DNA from: Paraburkholderia azotifigens | GTDB lineage: Bacteria; Pseudomonadota; Gammaproteobacteria; Burkholderiales; Burkholderiaceae | Direction of reading: 5' to 3' | Length of the DNA: 64,000 bases | Assembly (NCBI RefSeq): GCF_007995085.1 | Contig: NZ_VOQS01000005.1 | Span: 1,426,001-1,490,000, forward strand | Part shown: positions 54,751 through 63,681 of the stretch, in pieces | Numbering within the stretch: the first letter of the stretch is position 1 | How the letters are laid out: each line of letters starts with the position of its first letter | Notes under the pieces: model-generated | Told to the model about the DNA's origin: nothing | Database searches by the model: none | Seen by the model: only the letters and a program-made list of their open reading frames with translations | Made by a program: the position numbers and the translations under genes

Positions 54751-55209
54751 TCAACGAGGCGAAGCACGGTGGCGTGCAAGGAAGCGGTCCAGTTGCCCGG
54801 CGAACACCTTGCTGTCGTTGGCGGAATAAGGTGTCGGGCCGCCCGTCTCAATGCCTGAACTACGCAACTGGTCCATGACGTCGCGCATCGTGAGACGCTC
54901 CTGAATGTTCTCGCGGCTAAACCAGTTTCCGCGTGGATCGAGCACATGAGCGCCCTTGTCGAGAGCAGCGGCAGCGAGAGGAATGTCCGCCGTAATCACG
55001 AGGTCGCCGCTCTCAGCGAGTTCGACGATACGGTTATCGGCGGCGTCAAAGCCCGCAGGCACTTGTATGGCCTTGATAAAGCGGGAAGGCGGAGTACGCA
55101 GAAATTGATTCGCAACCAGCGTCACGCACACTTCAATGCGCCTCGAGGCCCGAAACAGCATCTCCTTGACGACGACCGGGCAGGCGTCTGCGTCAACCAG
55201 CACTTGCAT
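54751..55209 (-). CDS. DUF188/YaiI (UPF0178) family protein
   Basis: The 152-residue product has the hallmark N-terminal [18 protein letters not shown] (Asp-rich PIN-like nuclease fold), the middle [22 protein letters not shown] and [13 protein letters not shown], and the [22 protein letters not shown] end. The family is widespread and its biochemical role is not settled; the PIN-like Asp set suggests nucleic-acid cleavage. It stands alone at the end of the catabolic operon, 72 bases away, and is probably an independent gene. Confidence 0.93.
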   Translation of the reverse strand: MQVLVDADACPVVVKEMLFRASRRIEVCVTLVANQFLRTPPSRFIKAIQVPAGFDAADNRIVELAESGDLVITADIPLAAAALDKGAHVLDPRGNWFSRENIQERLTMRDVMDQLRSSGIETGGPTPYSANDSKVFAGQLDRFLARHRASPR

Positions 55210-55281
55210 CGAAGTATGACCCGTAGAGGAAAAGTGCCGTCATATTACTGCCTGCTCGCGTTTGAAGCGAACTCTGGATTT

Positions 55282-55611
55282 TCACAGACCCACGACAGAC
55301 CACGTTGCATCGACGCGGACCTCGACTGCATCGAGCGCCGCCCCGGCACACGGCCCTTCGATACAGCGCCCGTCTTCGAAACGGAAAAGTGCGCTGTGAT
55401 GTGCGCACATCAAAACCTGTCCGCGATAACACGATACCTGCCCTTCTTCGAAATCGAGTCGCACCGAGAAATGCGGGCAGCGATTCACATAGCCCCACAC
55501 GCTGTCGCCGCGCCGCACGAGTATCACGGGCTGACCCGCGCGGTCCACGACGCGCGCACCGCCGTCGGGCACATCGCCGAGGCTGCACAGCCGCTGTGTA
55601 TCGCCGTTCAT
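55282..55611 (-). CDS. Rieske-type [2Fe-2S] ferredoxin
   Basis: This 109-residue electron carrier has both Rieske cluster motifs: CPHFSVRLDFE and CAHHSALF (Cys-x-His and Cys-x-x-His pairs). ATG 55611 overlaps the YciI-like gene stop by 4 bases. It is the last gene of the hydroquinone operon. In related operons a ferredoxin is thought to re-reduce the active-site iron of a dioxygenase, which is the likely role here (inference). Confidence 0.9.
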   Translation of the reverse strand: MNGDTQRLCSLGDVPDGGARVVDRAGQPVILVRRGDSVWGYVNRCPHFSVRLDFEEGQVSCYRGQVLMCAHHSALFRFEDGRCIEGPCAGAALDAVEVRVDATWSVVGL

Positions 55612-55919
55612 ACGCGCTGTTCCGGATTGCCGAGGCTCCAGTCCCACGGCCGCACCTCGACCCGCTCGAACAGCCCCGCCTGCATATAGGGATCGTTGCC
55701 GACGAACGCCATCACATCACCGATACCGTCCGCTTCGACGACGAGCAGCGTGCCGTTCATCGCGTCGCAATGCGGCGCGAGTGTCGGGCCGCCGAGCCGC
55801 ACGAATACGCCGTGCGACGACGCGCTGCGCAAATACGCACGATGACTCGGCCGCATGCGCTCGCGGACTTCGCGCATCTGCGGCTTGTCGGTGGCAAACA
55901 CCGCGAAGTAGCGTCTCAT
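55608..55919 (-). CDS. YciI-like small protein of the hydroquinone operon
   Basis: The 103-residue product has the YciI/muconolactone-isomerase-like alpha-beta fold pattern. It begins MRRYFAVFATDKP, has RPSHRAYLRSA (conserved His), then GTLLVVEADGIGDVMAFVGNDPYMQAGLFERVEVRPW. YciI proteins often act on ring-fission products or are of unknown function. It overlaps hapG and the ferredoxin gene by 4 bases each, so it belongs to the pathway. It may isomerise or hydrolyse an intermediate (inference). Confidence 0.82.
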   Translation of the reverse strand: MRRYFAVFATDKPQMREVRERMRPSHRAYLRSASSHGVFVRLGGPTLAPHCDAMNGTLLVVEADGIGDVMAFVGNDPYMQAGLFERVEVRPWDWSLGNPEQRV

Positions 55920-56809
55920 TGCGTTGCGCTCCCATCCAGAACGAAGTCGTATCGCGCTTCGCGATAGCTGCCGCTGAAGCCGAAGCGCCGCGCGAGTTCG
56001 TCGCTTGCGGAGCGTTCGTCGTATGCGACCATCAGCGAAGGCTTCACGCCGAACACGGCGTCCGATTGCAGATAGGGATCGTCCTTGTCGAACAGATGCG
56101 TGACGAGCGTGCGATAGTTCGGCGCCTTGATCATGAAATGCAGATGCGCGGGACGCCACGGATGCCGCCCCGTCGCTTCGAGCATCTGGCCCACGGGACC
56201 GTCAGTCGGAATCGGATAGCTGACAGGCACGATGGTCGTGATCGCATAGCGGCCGTCGGCGTCCGTGCGATACCGGCCGCGCAGATTGCCATGCGGCTGC
56301 GCCGTGTCCTGCCCGGAATACATGCCGTTGCCGGCCGTCTGCCACACGTCGAGCAACGCGCCCGCGACCGGCTCACCCGTGGTCGTCAATACGCGGCCAT
56401 GCACGAGCGCGGGCACGCCGGCTGTGAAAGCCATGTTCTCGCCGTACGCGCGCTCCGGCATCCCTTCGATATAGAACGGCCCGAACACCGTCGTGTCGGT
56501 CGCGCCCGTGGCCAACCGGTGATTGATCGCGTCGACGAGCATCGACACGCCCAGCGTATCCGACAACAGGATGAACTCCTGCCGCACGAGGTCGTCGCAC
56601 ATCTTGCCCGTCGCGGTCAAAAAGCGGATAGCCGCCATCCACTCTTCTTCCGTCGGCTCCACTTCGCTTACGAATGCATGCATGTGCCGCACGAGGCTTT
56701 GCATCAGCGTGCGCAGCCGCGCATCTTCCGTGTTCGCGAAGCTTGCCACCACCTGCCCGGTCAGGGCTCGTTCGGCCTCTCGTTCGGCCTCTCGTTCGTC
56801 TATCGACAT
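55916..56809 (-). CDS. Intradiol dioxygenase, hydroxyquinol 1,2-dioxygenase type
   Basis: This is a non-haem Fe(III) enzyme that opens hydroxyquinol to maleylacetate. The 297-residue product has the family N-terminal helical domain (LMQSLVRHMHAFVSEVEPTEEEW), then GPFYIEGMPER, DVWQTAGNGMYSGQ with one Tyr ligand, and VSYPIPTDGPVG plus RHPWRPAHLHFMI. The second pair supplies the other Tyr and two His ligands. It corresponds to HapG of 4-hydroxyacetophenone clusters. It follows the maleylacetate reductase gene by 25 bases. Confidence 0.92.
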   Translation of the reverse strand: MSIDEREAEREAERALTGQVVASFANTEDARLRTLMQSLVRHMHAFVSEVEPTEEEWMAAIRFLTATGKMCDDLVRQEFILLSDTLGVSMLVDAINHRLATGATDTTVFGPFYIEGMPERAYGENMAFTAGVPALVHGRVLTTTGEPVAGALLDVWQTAGNGMYSGQDTAQPHGNLRGRYRTDADGRYAITTIVPVSYPIPTDGPVGQMLEATGRHPWRPAHLHFMIKAPNYRTLVTHLFDKDDPYLQSDAVFGVKPSLMVAYDERSASDELARRFGFSGSYREARYDFVLDGSATQ

Positions 56810-56834
56810 GTCTTCCTCCAGGTTCCCGCTGTGT

Positions 56835-57902
56835 TCAGGCAGGCGCTATGCCCTGCCATGCGCGCTGCAGCAGCGCGCGGATCGCGTCGCGCTCGATCGG
56901 GCGCGGATTCGCATACGGATTGCGGCACGCAAGCTCCGCGGCTTCGTCGAGGCCTTCTTCCGGCATGCCGATCTCCGCGAGCGACACGGGAATGCCGAGC
57001 GTGCGGTCCAGATCGTAGAGCAGCGGCCCGGCCTCGCTCGCGCGCTGTCCGCCGAGCGCCTGCGCAACGCGCGTCAACGCATCGGACGCAGCCTCGTGGT
57101 TGTAGTGTGCCGTATGCGGCAGCATCGCCGCATGCGTCTGCGCGTGCGGCAAGTTGAACGTGCCGCCGAGCGTATGACACAGCTTGTGATGCAGCGCCAT
57201 GCCGACGGCACCCAGGCAGCTTCCCGCGAGCCACGCGCCGTACAGTGCGCGGCTGCGCGCGTCGGCATCGTCGGGCTTGCGCACGATGCCCGGCAACGCC
57301 GCGCCCAGCGCGCGGATCGACTCTTCTGCCATCAGGCTGATGACGGGATTCGCGTCTTGCGCATAGAGCGCTTCGACGGCATGCGCGATCGCATTGACGC
57401 CCGAGGCCGCCGAGATCGGCGGCGGCAACGTCAACGTGAGTGACGGGTCGTAGATCACCGTGCGCGGCAGCACGCGCATGTCGCGGCCCGTGCGCTTGAC
57501 GCGCCCTTCCGTGAGTCCGTAGATCGGCGTCATCTCCGAGCCCGCATAGGTAGTCGGCACGGCGATGATGGGCAGCGGCGACTCCAGCGCGATCGCCTTG
57601 CCGAGCCCGATTGTCGAACCGCCGCCGACGGCAATGCAGCAGTCGGCGTCGAGCGCCGCGGCCGCTTCGCGCGCGGCGCGCGCCACGCCGACGGGCACAT
57701 GCATCACCGCCTGCGCGTGCACGCCCGCGGCGCGCTCGCCCAGCACGCGCGCCACCTCGTCGGCCAAAGCGTGCTGTTCGGGCGTCGAGAGAATCAGCGC
57801 GCGCCGCGCGCCGAGCCGTTCGACTTCTGCGGGCAGTTGCGCAAGCGCGCCCCACTCGAACACCACGCGCGACGGCGTGCCCTGATAGACAAAGCCTTTC
57901 AT
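56835..57902 (-). CDS. Maleylacetate reductase
   Basis: This enzyme reduces maleylacetate to 3-oxoadipate with NAD(P)H. The 355-residue product starts at ATG 57902 and is an iron-alcohol-dehydrogenase-fold protein, with nucleotide loop GGGSTIGLGKAIA, PTTYAGSEMTPIYG, ASGVNAIAHAVEALYA and the helix block GMALHHKLCHTLGG with its conserved His. Members of this family need no metal. It corresponds to HapF/PnpE-type genes and lies 14 bases after the aldehyde dehydrogenase gene. Confidence 0.95.
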   Translation of the reverse strand: MKGFVYQGTPSRVVFEWGALAQLPAEVERLGARRALILSTPEQHALADEVARVLGERAAGVHAQAVMHVPVGVARAAREAAAALDADCCIAVGGGSTIGLGKAIALESPLPIIAVPTTYAGSEMTPIYGLTEGRVKRTGRDMRVLPRTVIYDPSLTLTLPPPISAASGVNAIAHAVEALYAQDANPVISLMAEESIRALGAALPGIVRKPDDADARSRALYGAWLAGSCLGAVGMALHHKLCHTLGGTFNLPHAQTHAAMLPHTAHYNHEAASDALTRVAQALGGQRASEAGPLLYDLDRTLGIPVSLAEIGMPEEGLDEAAELACRNPYANPRPIERDAIRALLQRAWQGIAPA

Positions 57903-57916
57903 CGCCGTCGTCCTCT

Positions 57917-59383
57917 TTAGCGCCTGAAATGCGGCGGCACCTTGCCGTCGACGTTGACCCACACCGAACGCGCTTCCGTGTAATCGTGCATCGCCTCGTA
58001 GCCCATTTCGCGCCCATAGCCCGACTGTCCGACGCCGCCGAACGGACTACCCGGATTCACGCGCTTATAGCAGTTGATCCAGCACATGCCCGCTTGAATC
58101 TGCGCCGCCGTGCGATGTGCGCGCGAGAGATCGCGTGTCCACAGGCCGCTGCCGAGTCCATAATCGGTGCCATTCGCGATCTGCAGCGCTTCTTCATCGC
58201 TGCCGAAACGCAGCACCGTGACGAACGGCCCGAACACTTCTTCCTGCGCGATGCGGTCTTGCGGGGTCTTCGCTTCGACCACCGTGGGCCGCACATAGTA
58301 GCCGTTCGCGAGCGACGCATCCTGCGGCGCGGTCCCGCCCGTCAGCACGCGCCCGCCCTGCTCGCGCGCCACGTCGACATAGGCTTTGACGCGCTCCAGA
58401 TGCTGCAGCGACGTGAGCGGTCCCATTTCCGTTTCCGGGTCGAGCGGATTGCCGACGCGGATCGACGCAGCGAGCGCGACGAAACGCTCGAGGAACTCAT
58501 CAGCGATGCGCTCGTGCAGGATCAGCCGCGAGCCGGCGATGCACGCCTGCCCCTGGTTGTGGAAGATCGCCCATGCTGCGCCGTTGATCGCGGCGTCGAG
58601 ATCGGCGTCTTCGAACACGATGTTCGCGCCCTTGCCGCCAAGTTCGAGCTGCACGCGCTTCAGATTGCCTTGCGATGCTTCGACGATGCGGCGCCCTGTC
58701 GCCGTCGAGCCCGTGAACGCAATCTTGCCGACGCCCGGATGTTCCGCGAGCCGCTGGCCCGCAGTGTTGCCGTAACCCGGCACGATGTTCACGACGCCAT
58801 CGGGAAAGCCCACTTCGGCCATCAGCTCGACGATGCGCAGCGTGGACAGCGGCGTGATCTCCGAGGGCTTCAGCACGACGGTATTGCCCGCAGCGAGCGC
58901 CGGGCCCATTTTCCAGCTGGTGAACATCAGCGGGAAATTCCACGGCACGATCTGGCCGACCACGCCGATCGGCGCCCGCTGCACGTAGTTGAGAAAGCCC
59001 GTTTCGACGGGAATCACTGAGCCCTGCAGCTTGTCGGCCATGCCGCCGAAATAGCGGAAGCATGCGGCGGTGCGCGGTACGTCGAGCGCGCGCGAATCGC
59101 GGATGGGGTGACCCGTGTCGAGCGATTCGAGCTGCGCGAGTTCTTCCGCATTCGCTTCGATGGCGTCGGCGAGACGCAGCAGCAAGCGCCCGCGATCGGC
59201 GGCAGCCATGCCCGACCACTTCGGAAACGCACGCGTCGCGGCAGCAACGGCAAGATCGACGTCAGTGGCCGTGGCGGCCGCGATCTTCGTGATCAGCGAG
59301 CCGTCGTGCGGATTGAGCACGTCGATCGTGCCGCCTTCGGCAGCGTCGGTGAAGCGGCCGTCGATAAAGAGTTGGTTTTGCAT
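57917..59383 (-). CDS. 4-Hydroxymuconic semialdehyde dehydrogenase (ALDH family)
   Basis: This enzyme oxidises the hydroquinone ring-fission aldehyde to maleylacetate using NAD(P)+. The 488-residue product starts at ATG 59383 after AAGGA. It has the ALDH motifs PWNFPLMFTSWKMGPALAAGNTVV, FTGSTATGR, the catalytic Glu in LELGGKGANIV and catalytic Cys in GQACIAGSRL. The end is GGVGQSGYGREMGYEAMHDYTE. It matches HapE by position between the dioxygenase and maleylacetate reductase genes. The precise substrate is inferred from the operon. Confidence 0.9.
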   Translation of the reverse strand: MQNQLFIDGRFTDAAEGGTIDVLNPHDGSLITKIAAATATDVDLAVAAATRAFPKWSGMAAADRGRLLLRLADAIEANAEELAQLESLDTGHPIRDSRALDVPRTAACFRYFGGMADKLQGSVIPVETGFLNYVQRAPIGVVGQIVPWNFPLMFTSWKMGPALAAGNTVVLKPSEITPLSTLRIVELMAEVGFPDGVVNIVPGYGNTAGQRLAEHPGVGKIAFTGSTATGRRIVEASQGNLKRVQLELGGKGANIVFEDADLDAAINGAAWAIFHNQGQACIAGSRLILHERIADEFLERFVALAASIRVGNPLDPETEMGPLTSLQHLERVKAYVDVAREQGGRVLTGGTAPQDASLANGYYVRPTVVEAKTPQDRIAQEEVFGPFVTVLRFGSDEEALQIANGTDYGLGSGLWTRDLSRAHRTAAQIQAGMCWINCYKRVNPGSPFGGVGQSGYGREMGYEAMHDYTEARSVWVNVDGKVPPHFRR

Positions 59384-59418
59384 GAGAAGTCCTTGATTCA
59401 AAGCGGGCGCGCCGTTAT

Positions 59419-60438
59419 TCAGAAGTCGACGGGATACGGCTTCAGTTCGCCGCTTTCATAACGTTTCGGCAAATTCGGCGTCGCGTTCTCCCACACGAGC
59501 AGCATCGAGCGCTTGGTCGAATAGCCTTGATGGCGGATGTCGGCGGGCATCGCGCAGATGTCGCCCGCGCGCATCGTGATGCGGGCGCGCGGCGCACCCG
59601 TGTTCTTGTCGCCAATGTCCCAGACGATTTCATCCGACAGCTGCAAGAACCATTCGACGCGGTCGTTGCCGTGAAAGACGGGCAGGATGTATTCCTCCGT
59701 GGTCGGACAGAACAGGCTCTGGCCGCACACCGACGTCACCGACGGATTCCACGTGACATCCGAACGCGACAGATACTTGAACAGATTGACCGCATGCAAT
59801 TGCCCTTCGAAGCCGGGCTCGACATGCACTTCGGGCTCGTCTTGCGATACATCGGCAAACGCGCGGTTGATGGGCAGATCGTCGCGCAGCGGCGAATCGC
59901 CTTCGAGTCCCGGCATGCGGCGCGTGGCGATGCGCGTGCGTTCGATCGCGGCGTCGTTGTCGCCATGCTTGCGGCCGAATGCCGTGCCCGTTTCCTCGGG
60001 TGCGGCGAACGGATCGAAGCCTTCGTTGGTCCAGTCGTGCAGGATCGCCTTGAAGGTCGCCATGATAGTCGGCGTTTCGAAGGTCTCCATGTAGTCGACG
60101 CCCGCTTCCTTCATGATGCCGTTGAACGAGCCCGCGTAAATGTCCACCTTGCCGTAGTGATTGCGCGTGCCGAACACGTGATCGAAATTCACCCAGCCGT
60201 AGAAGAAGCCCCATGCGACGTCGCGCATCATCGCGCGCAGGAAGGCGTCGGCGGGCACGGCGTGGGTACGGGTCTGGCCTTTCGCGGGCCAGTTGATCTT
60301 GACGAAATACTCGTCGCGAAGAAATTCGAATGCACCGAGCGTGAAGCGCTTGTAGCCGGTGACGGGATCGGGTTCGCTCGCCTTGACGGTGTCAGCTGCG
60401 AAGCCGGCGGGATGATCGAGCGTATCGAGAGTAGCCAT
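59419..60438 (-). CDS. hapD: Hydroquinone dioxygenase large subunit (HapD/PnpD-like)
   Basis: This is the catalytic subunit of the two-component Fe(II) enzyme that cleaves hydroquinone to 4-hydroxymuconic semialdehyde. The 339-residue length fits HapD (about 38 kDa). It starts MATLDTLDHPAGFAAD and has a cupin-like C-terminal part. Candidate metal ligands lie in LPVFHGNDRVEWF and DIRHQGYS (inference). ATG 60438 follows GGAG. It lies 44 bases after the small-subunit gene. The large/small pair plus dehydrogenase and reductase makes this assignment much stronger than sequence alone. Confidence 0.87.
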   Translation of the reverse strand: MATLDTLDHPAGFAADTVKASEPDPVTGYKRFTLGAFEFLRDEYFVKINWPAKGQTRTHAVPADAFLRAMMRDVAWGFFYGWVNFDHVFGTRNHYGKVDIYAGSFNGIMKEAGVDYMETFETPTIMATFKAILHDWTNEGFDPFAAPEETGTAFGRKHGDNDAAIERTRIATRRMPGLEGDSPLRDDLPINRAFADVSQDEPEVHVEPGFEGQLHAVNLFKYLSRSDVTWNPSVTSVCGQSLFCPTTEEYILPVFHGNDRVEWFLQLSDEIVWDIGDKNTGAPRARITMRAGDICAMPADIRHQGYSTKRSMLLVWENATPNLPKRYESGELKPYPVDF

Positions 60439-60482
60439 GTCGTGTCTCCTGATGTTGTGTGCGATGGGTGCGCGAACGCGTG

Positions 60483-60986
60483 TCAGTGCAGGCAGATGTC
60501 CGCCCACTTCTCGACTGACAGCTTGCCGAGCATCGTTTGCACGAGCGCCACACCGGGCTTCTGCGCACTGAAGCGATACGCGCAGCCCGCGGGCAGCAGC
60601 GCCTGATGGCCACGGCGCAGCACGACATGTCCCATCGCGCGGCCTGCTGGCGGCTCGCCCTCGTTCGACGCGTAGACGGAGCCCGCGACGTTCTGCGGCG
60701 GCGTATCGAGCTTGATGAAATCGATGCGCACTTCGCCGTCCATCAAGATCGCGAACTCGTCGTGCGAACTCGCAAACCAGCGCGACGGCCCTTCCGTGCG
60801 CAGCACTTCGATCACATAGTCGAGGTTCTTGCCTGCTACGACTTTCTCGTAAGGCGCGGATGTCGAGGCGATTTCGAAGATGTTGGAGAACACGTAGTGG
60901 CGCGCAGAGCCACTCGTGATTTCGATTTCGCCTTTGCGATAGCGGTCGAGAGACCCAAAGAAGGTGTGATACGACGCGTCGGTCAT
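60483..60986 (-). CDS. hapC: Hydroquinone dioxygenase small subunit (HapC/PnpC-like)
   Basis: The 167-residue product (about 18 kDa) is the size of HapC. It has a cupin-like centre (about 60-140: EFAILMDGEVRIDFIKLDTPPQNV, then GHVVLRRGHQALLPAGCAYRFSA). ATG 60986 follows GGAG. It is the first gene of the operon, and a LysR-type dyad lies 20 bases upstream. The small subunit is needed for activity of the large one in characterised systems. Confidence 0.85.
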   Translation of the reverse strand: MTDASYHTFFGSLDRYRKGEIEITSGSARHYVFSNIFEIASTSAPYEKVVAGKNLDYVIEVLRTEGPSRWFASSHDEFAILMDGEVRIDFIKLDTPPQNVAGSVYASNEGEPPAGRAMGHVVLRRGHQALLPAGCAYRFSAQKPGVALVQTMLGKLSVEKWADICLH

Positions 60987-61005
60987 TGCTGTCTCCATCG
61001 TTCGG

Positions 61006-61026
61006 AAAGTTGTTGGATTCAACTTT
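61006..61026 (-). promoter_or_regulatory. LysR-type T-N11-A dyad upstream of the hydroquinone operon
   Basis: The arms AAAGTTG (61006-61012) and CAACTTT (61020-61026) are a perfect 7-bp dyad around 7 bases and contain the T-N11-A core. It lies between the LysR gene and hapC, 20 to 40 bases before the hapC ATG. It is a good candidate site for the adjacent LysR protein. Confidence 0.6.
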
Positions 61027-61091
61027 AGGAGCGCAGCAGAACATCGACAACCGGCACCGCACCGATTACGGCATTTGCGATTCGCGAATAA

Positions 61092-62021
61092 TCAGCGGAC
61101 CCAGCCGCGCTCGATGAGCGGCGCGTCCCACGACGGCTCAGGCCCGAGCCAGTCGGCGAGAAATTCGACCAGCGCCTTCACCTTGAGCGCCTGGCGCTGC
61201 GTCGCGGGATACACGGCCGCGAAGTTCAGCGGCGAGAGTGCGTAATCGGCGAGGATGGGAACGAGCGTCCCGTCGAGCAGCGCGGCGCTTGCGACGAGCG
61301 TCGGCAGGCACACCACGCCGCCGCCCGTCAGCGCATAGTCGCGTAGCAGGTGCACGGAATTCGAGCGGATCATGCCGGGCAATTCCATTTCCACGACCTC
61401 GTCGCCGCGCGTCATCGTCCAGCGGTTGCGCGATGGATAACCCGAATAGAGCGCTGTGGTGTGCTGCAACAAATCGCGCGGATGCTGCGGCGCGCCATGC
61501 TCGCTCACATAAGCAGGCGCGGCGCAGAAGAGCCGCCGCACGGGAAAGAGGCGCCGTTCGATCAGCGATTCGGAAATGGGCGGGAAGATCTGAAACGCGA
61601 CGTCGAAGCCTTCTTCGATGGGATCGACGACGCGGTCGTTGACGATCACGTCGAGCTGAATGCCGGGATAACGCCGGTTGAACTCGGCCAGCGACGCGCC
61701 GAAGTGTCCGAGCGCGAAGCCCGGCAGCATCTGGATGCGCAGCCTGCCTGTGGGGGTGGCGCGCAGTTCCCGCATCTGGTCGGTCAACTCGTTGACGCGA
61801 CCGACGACTTCCGCGCATTCGCGATAGAACGCTTCGCCGACGTCGGAGAGCCGCACGTGGCGCGTGCTGCGATGAAAGAGCGGCGCATCGACGAACTTCT
61901 CCAGTTGCTGGATGCGGTTCGTCTCGACCGAACTGGTCACGCCGAGTTGCCGTGCGGCCTCGGCGAAGCTGCTGGTTTCAGCCACCCGCACGAAGGCTTC
62001 GATACTCAGAAAACGATCCAT
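61092..62021 (-). CDS. LysR-family regulator of the hydroquinone operon
   Basis: The 309-residue product has an N-terminal winged helix-turn-helix (about 1-62: FLSIEAFVRVAETSSFAEAARQLG, then VDAPLFHRSTRHVRLSDVGEAFY) and a C-terminal periplasmic-binding-like effector domain. It lies 105 bases upstream of hapC in the same direction, with a T-N11-A dyad between. The dyad and operon content suggest it responds to hydroquinone or a pathway intermediate. It could be co-transcribed with the operon. Confidence 0.93.
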   Translation of the reverse strand: MDRFLSIEAFVRVAETSSFAEAARQLGVTSSVETNRIQQLEKFVDAPLFHRSTRHVRLSDVGEAFYRECAEVVGRVNELTDQMRELRATPTGRLRIQMLPGFALGHFGASLAEFNRRYPGIQLDVIVNDRVVDPIEEGFDVAFQIFPPISESLIERRLFPVRRLFCAAPAYVSEHGAPQHPRDLLQHTTALYSGYPSRNRWTMTRGDEVVEMELPGMIRSNSVHLLRDYALTGGGVVCLPTLVASAALLDGTLVPILADYALSPLNFAAVYPATQRQALKVKALVEFLADWLGPEPSWDAPLIERGWVR

Positions 62022-62107
62022 GCTGCGTCCTTGTCCCCGTCTCCAGCACGTCAGTGTATACGTGCTGGAGCCTGGGTCGGTGCACGCGGCGTATGAGGAG
62101 ACTTTGC

Positions 62108-63394
62108 TTATTCAGGCTGTTCGACGGCAGGGAAACGGCTGGACTCGTCGACGGTCGGTGCGCTGCGCCGCCGCGCCCTGGCGGGCGCCGTCTCTTCGAG
62201 CAGCAGGCTCACGCCGACGCCGAGAATCACCGCACAGATCGGCAGCCACAGAATGTTCTGAATGCCGAAGTGCGTGGCGACGAAGCCCGCGAGTGCAGGC
62301 GCAATGCCGCCGCCGAAGATCTCGCCCGCGCCGACCACGATGCCGATCGCCGTCGACACCATGCCGATGGGCGCCGCTTCTGTCGCGACGGGGCCGGACA
62401 GCAGCGATACGAGACCCAGTGTGAAGAACGACGCGACGAACAGCACCGCGAACAGCGCGAACGGCTGCGCGCCGAGGCCACGGAACACATACAGCATCAC
62501 GGCCGTACCGACGAAGCCGACGATGCTGGCAAAGCGCCGCCCGACGAGATCGGACAGCCCCGGCAAACCGAACTGCCCGACGAAACCGCCGAAGCCGATG
62601 GCCGACACGACGACGCCCATGCGCTGGGTGTCGAGCGCGAGATAGTCGGTCAGATAGAGCGGCAGCATCGCGCCGAGCACGAACACGCCCGTCATCGCGC
62701 AGAACAGCGCGACCATTGCCACGGGGATGTTGCGGCTCTTCAGCACATCGCGCCAGTTGCCATGCGTCTTTTGCGTGGGCGTATTCGCCTGCTTGATCTC
62801 GACGGACGACTCGGGCTTCGGCTCGCGAATCACGCGATACATCAGCAGACCGAGTATCAGCCCGGGAATAGACACGAGCGCGAACACCCAGCGCCAGCTC
62901 ATCACGCCGAGCAGCTGCGTCGCGATGATGGGCGACAGCGCCAGTCCGAACAGCGCGAAACCGCTTTGCTGCAAGCCGAGATTGAAGCCGCGCCGTTTCG
63001 GATGCGAAGCGTCGGCGGTCGCGGCGAAGCTCGTGGGACAAAACGAGCCTTCCGCCACCCCCATCAGCGCGCGAATTCCGAGAAGCGCGGCCAGTCCACC
63101 CGCGACGCCCGAGAAGCCCGACAGCAGCGAGAATGCGATGATCGCGGGGATCAGCACCTTGCGACGGCCGATCTTGTCGGAGATGCCGCCCATCAATGCG
63201 GCGAACACGCCCCACGACAGCCCGAGGATGCCAATGCAATTGCCCACGTCCTGCGCATTCAGATGCAGGTCTTTCATGATCGACGGGAAAAGCGGTGCGA
63301 TGAGCCACCGGTCAAGACCTACGAGGCCGAAGCCGAGCGCAAGCAGCGTCACGGCTTTCCATTCGTAGGACACGTCCCACTGATTCGCTTTCAT
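62108..63394 (-). CDS. MFS transporter, probably for an aromatic or organic acid
   Basis: This 428-residue inner-membrane carrier has 12 predicted segments. ATG 63394 follows GGAG at 7 bases; another in-frame ATG (63412) lies upstream. Motif A reads GGISDKIGRRKVLIP after segment 2. The N-terminal YEWKAVTLLALGFGLVGLDRWLIAPLFP is typical of the anion:cation symporter branch. It precedes the LysR gene by 86 bases in the same direction, so it likely brings in a substrate of the hydroquinone pathway, such as an aromatic acid (inference). Confidence 0.88.
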   Translation of the reverse strand: MKANQWDVSYEWKAVTLLALGFGLVGLDRWLIAPLFPSIMKDLHLNAQDVGNCIGILGLSWGVFAALMGGISDKIGRRKVLIPAIIAFSLLSGFSGVAGGLAALLGIRALMGVAEGSFCPTSFAATADASHPKRRGFNLGLQQSGFALFGLALSPIIATQLLGVMSWRWVFALVSIPGLILGLLMYRVIREPKPESSVEIKQANTPTQKTHGNWRDVLKSRNIPVAMVALFCAMTGVFVLGAMLPLYLTDYLALDTQRMGVVVSAIGFGGFVGQFGLPGLSDLVGRRFASIVGFVGTAVMLYVFRGLGAQPFALFAVLFVASFFTLGLVSLLSGPVATEAAPIGMVSTAIGIVVGAGEIFGGGIAPALAGFVATHFGIQNILWLPICAVILGVGVSLLLEETAPARARRRSAPTVDESSRFPAVEQPE

Positions 63395-63568
63395 CTTTGT
63401 CTCCAATGTCATGTTCGAGCCGGCGTGCGCGATGCGTCGCAATGTTCGGCTACGCTGCCGGTTTGACGCAGAGTGGCCCAAGCCGGGCGCGCGGGGAATG
63501 GGGATGTGGGCGAATGCGGCATTCGCGAAATGCAAATAATGGGGAATGCAACGCACGCAAAACCAATC

Positions 63569-63586
63569 AGCCGGCTTCATCCGGCT
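63569..63586 (-). terminator. Possible intrinsic terminator after the sensor kinase gene
   Basis: A GC-rich hairpin (arms AGCCGG/CCGGCT, 6-base loop), read on the minus strand, is followed by GATTGGTTTT. It lies about 100 bases beyond the kinase stop. The stem is short, so this is tentative. Confidence 0.4.
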
Positions 63587-63681
63587 CTGGTCGGCGTTCG
63601 ACTCGAACCGCTCATGCGACGGGACGAGCATCCCAAAGAATGGACTGACTGATGCGCTGAGCCGGATGGCTGCACCGCGTT

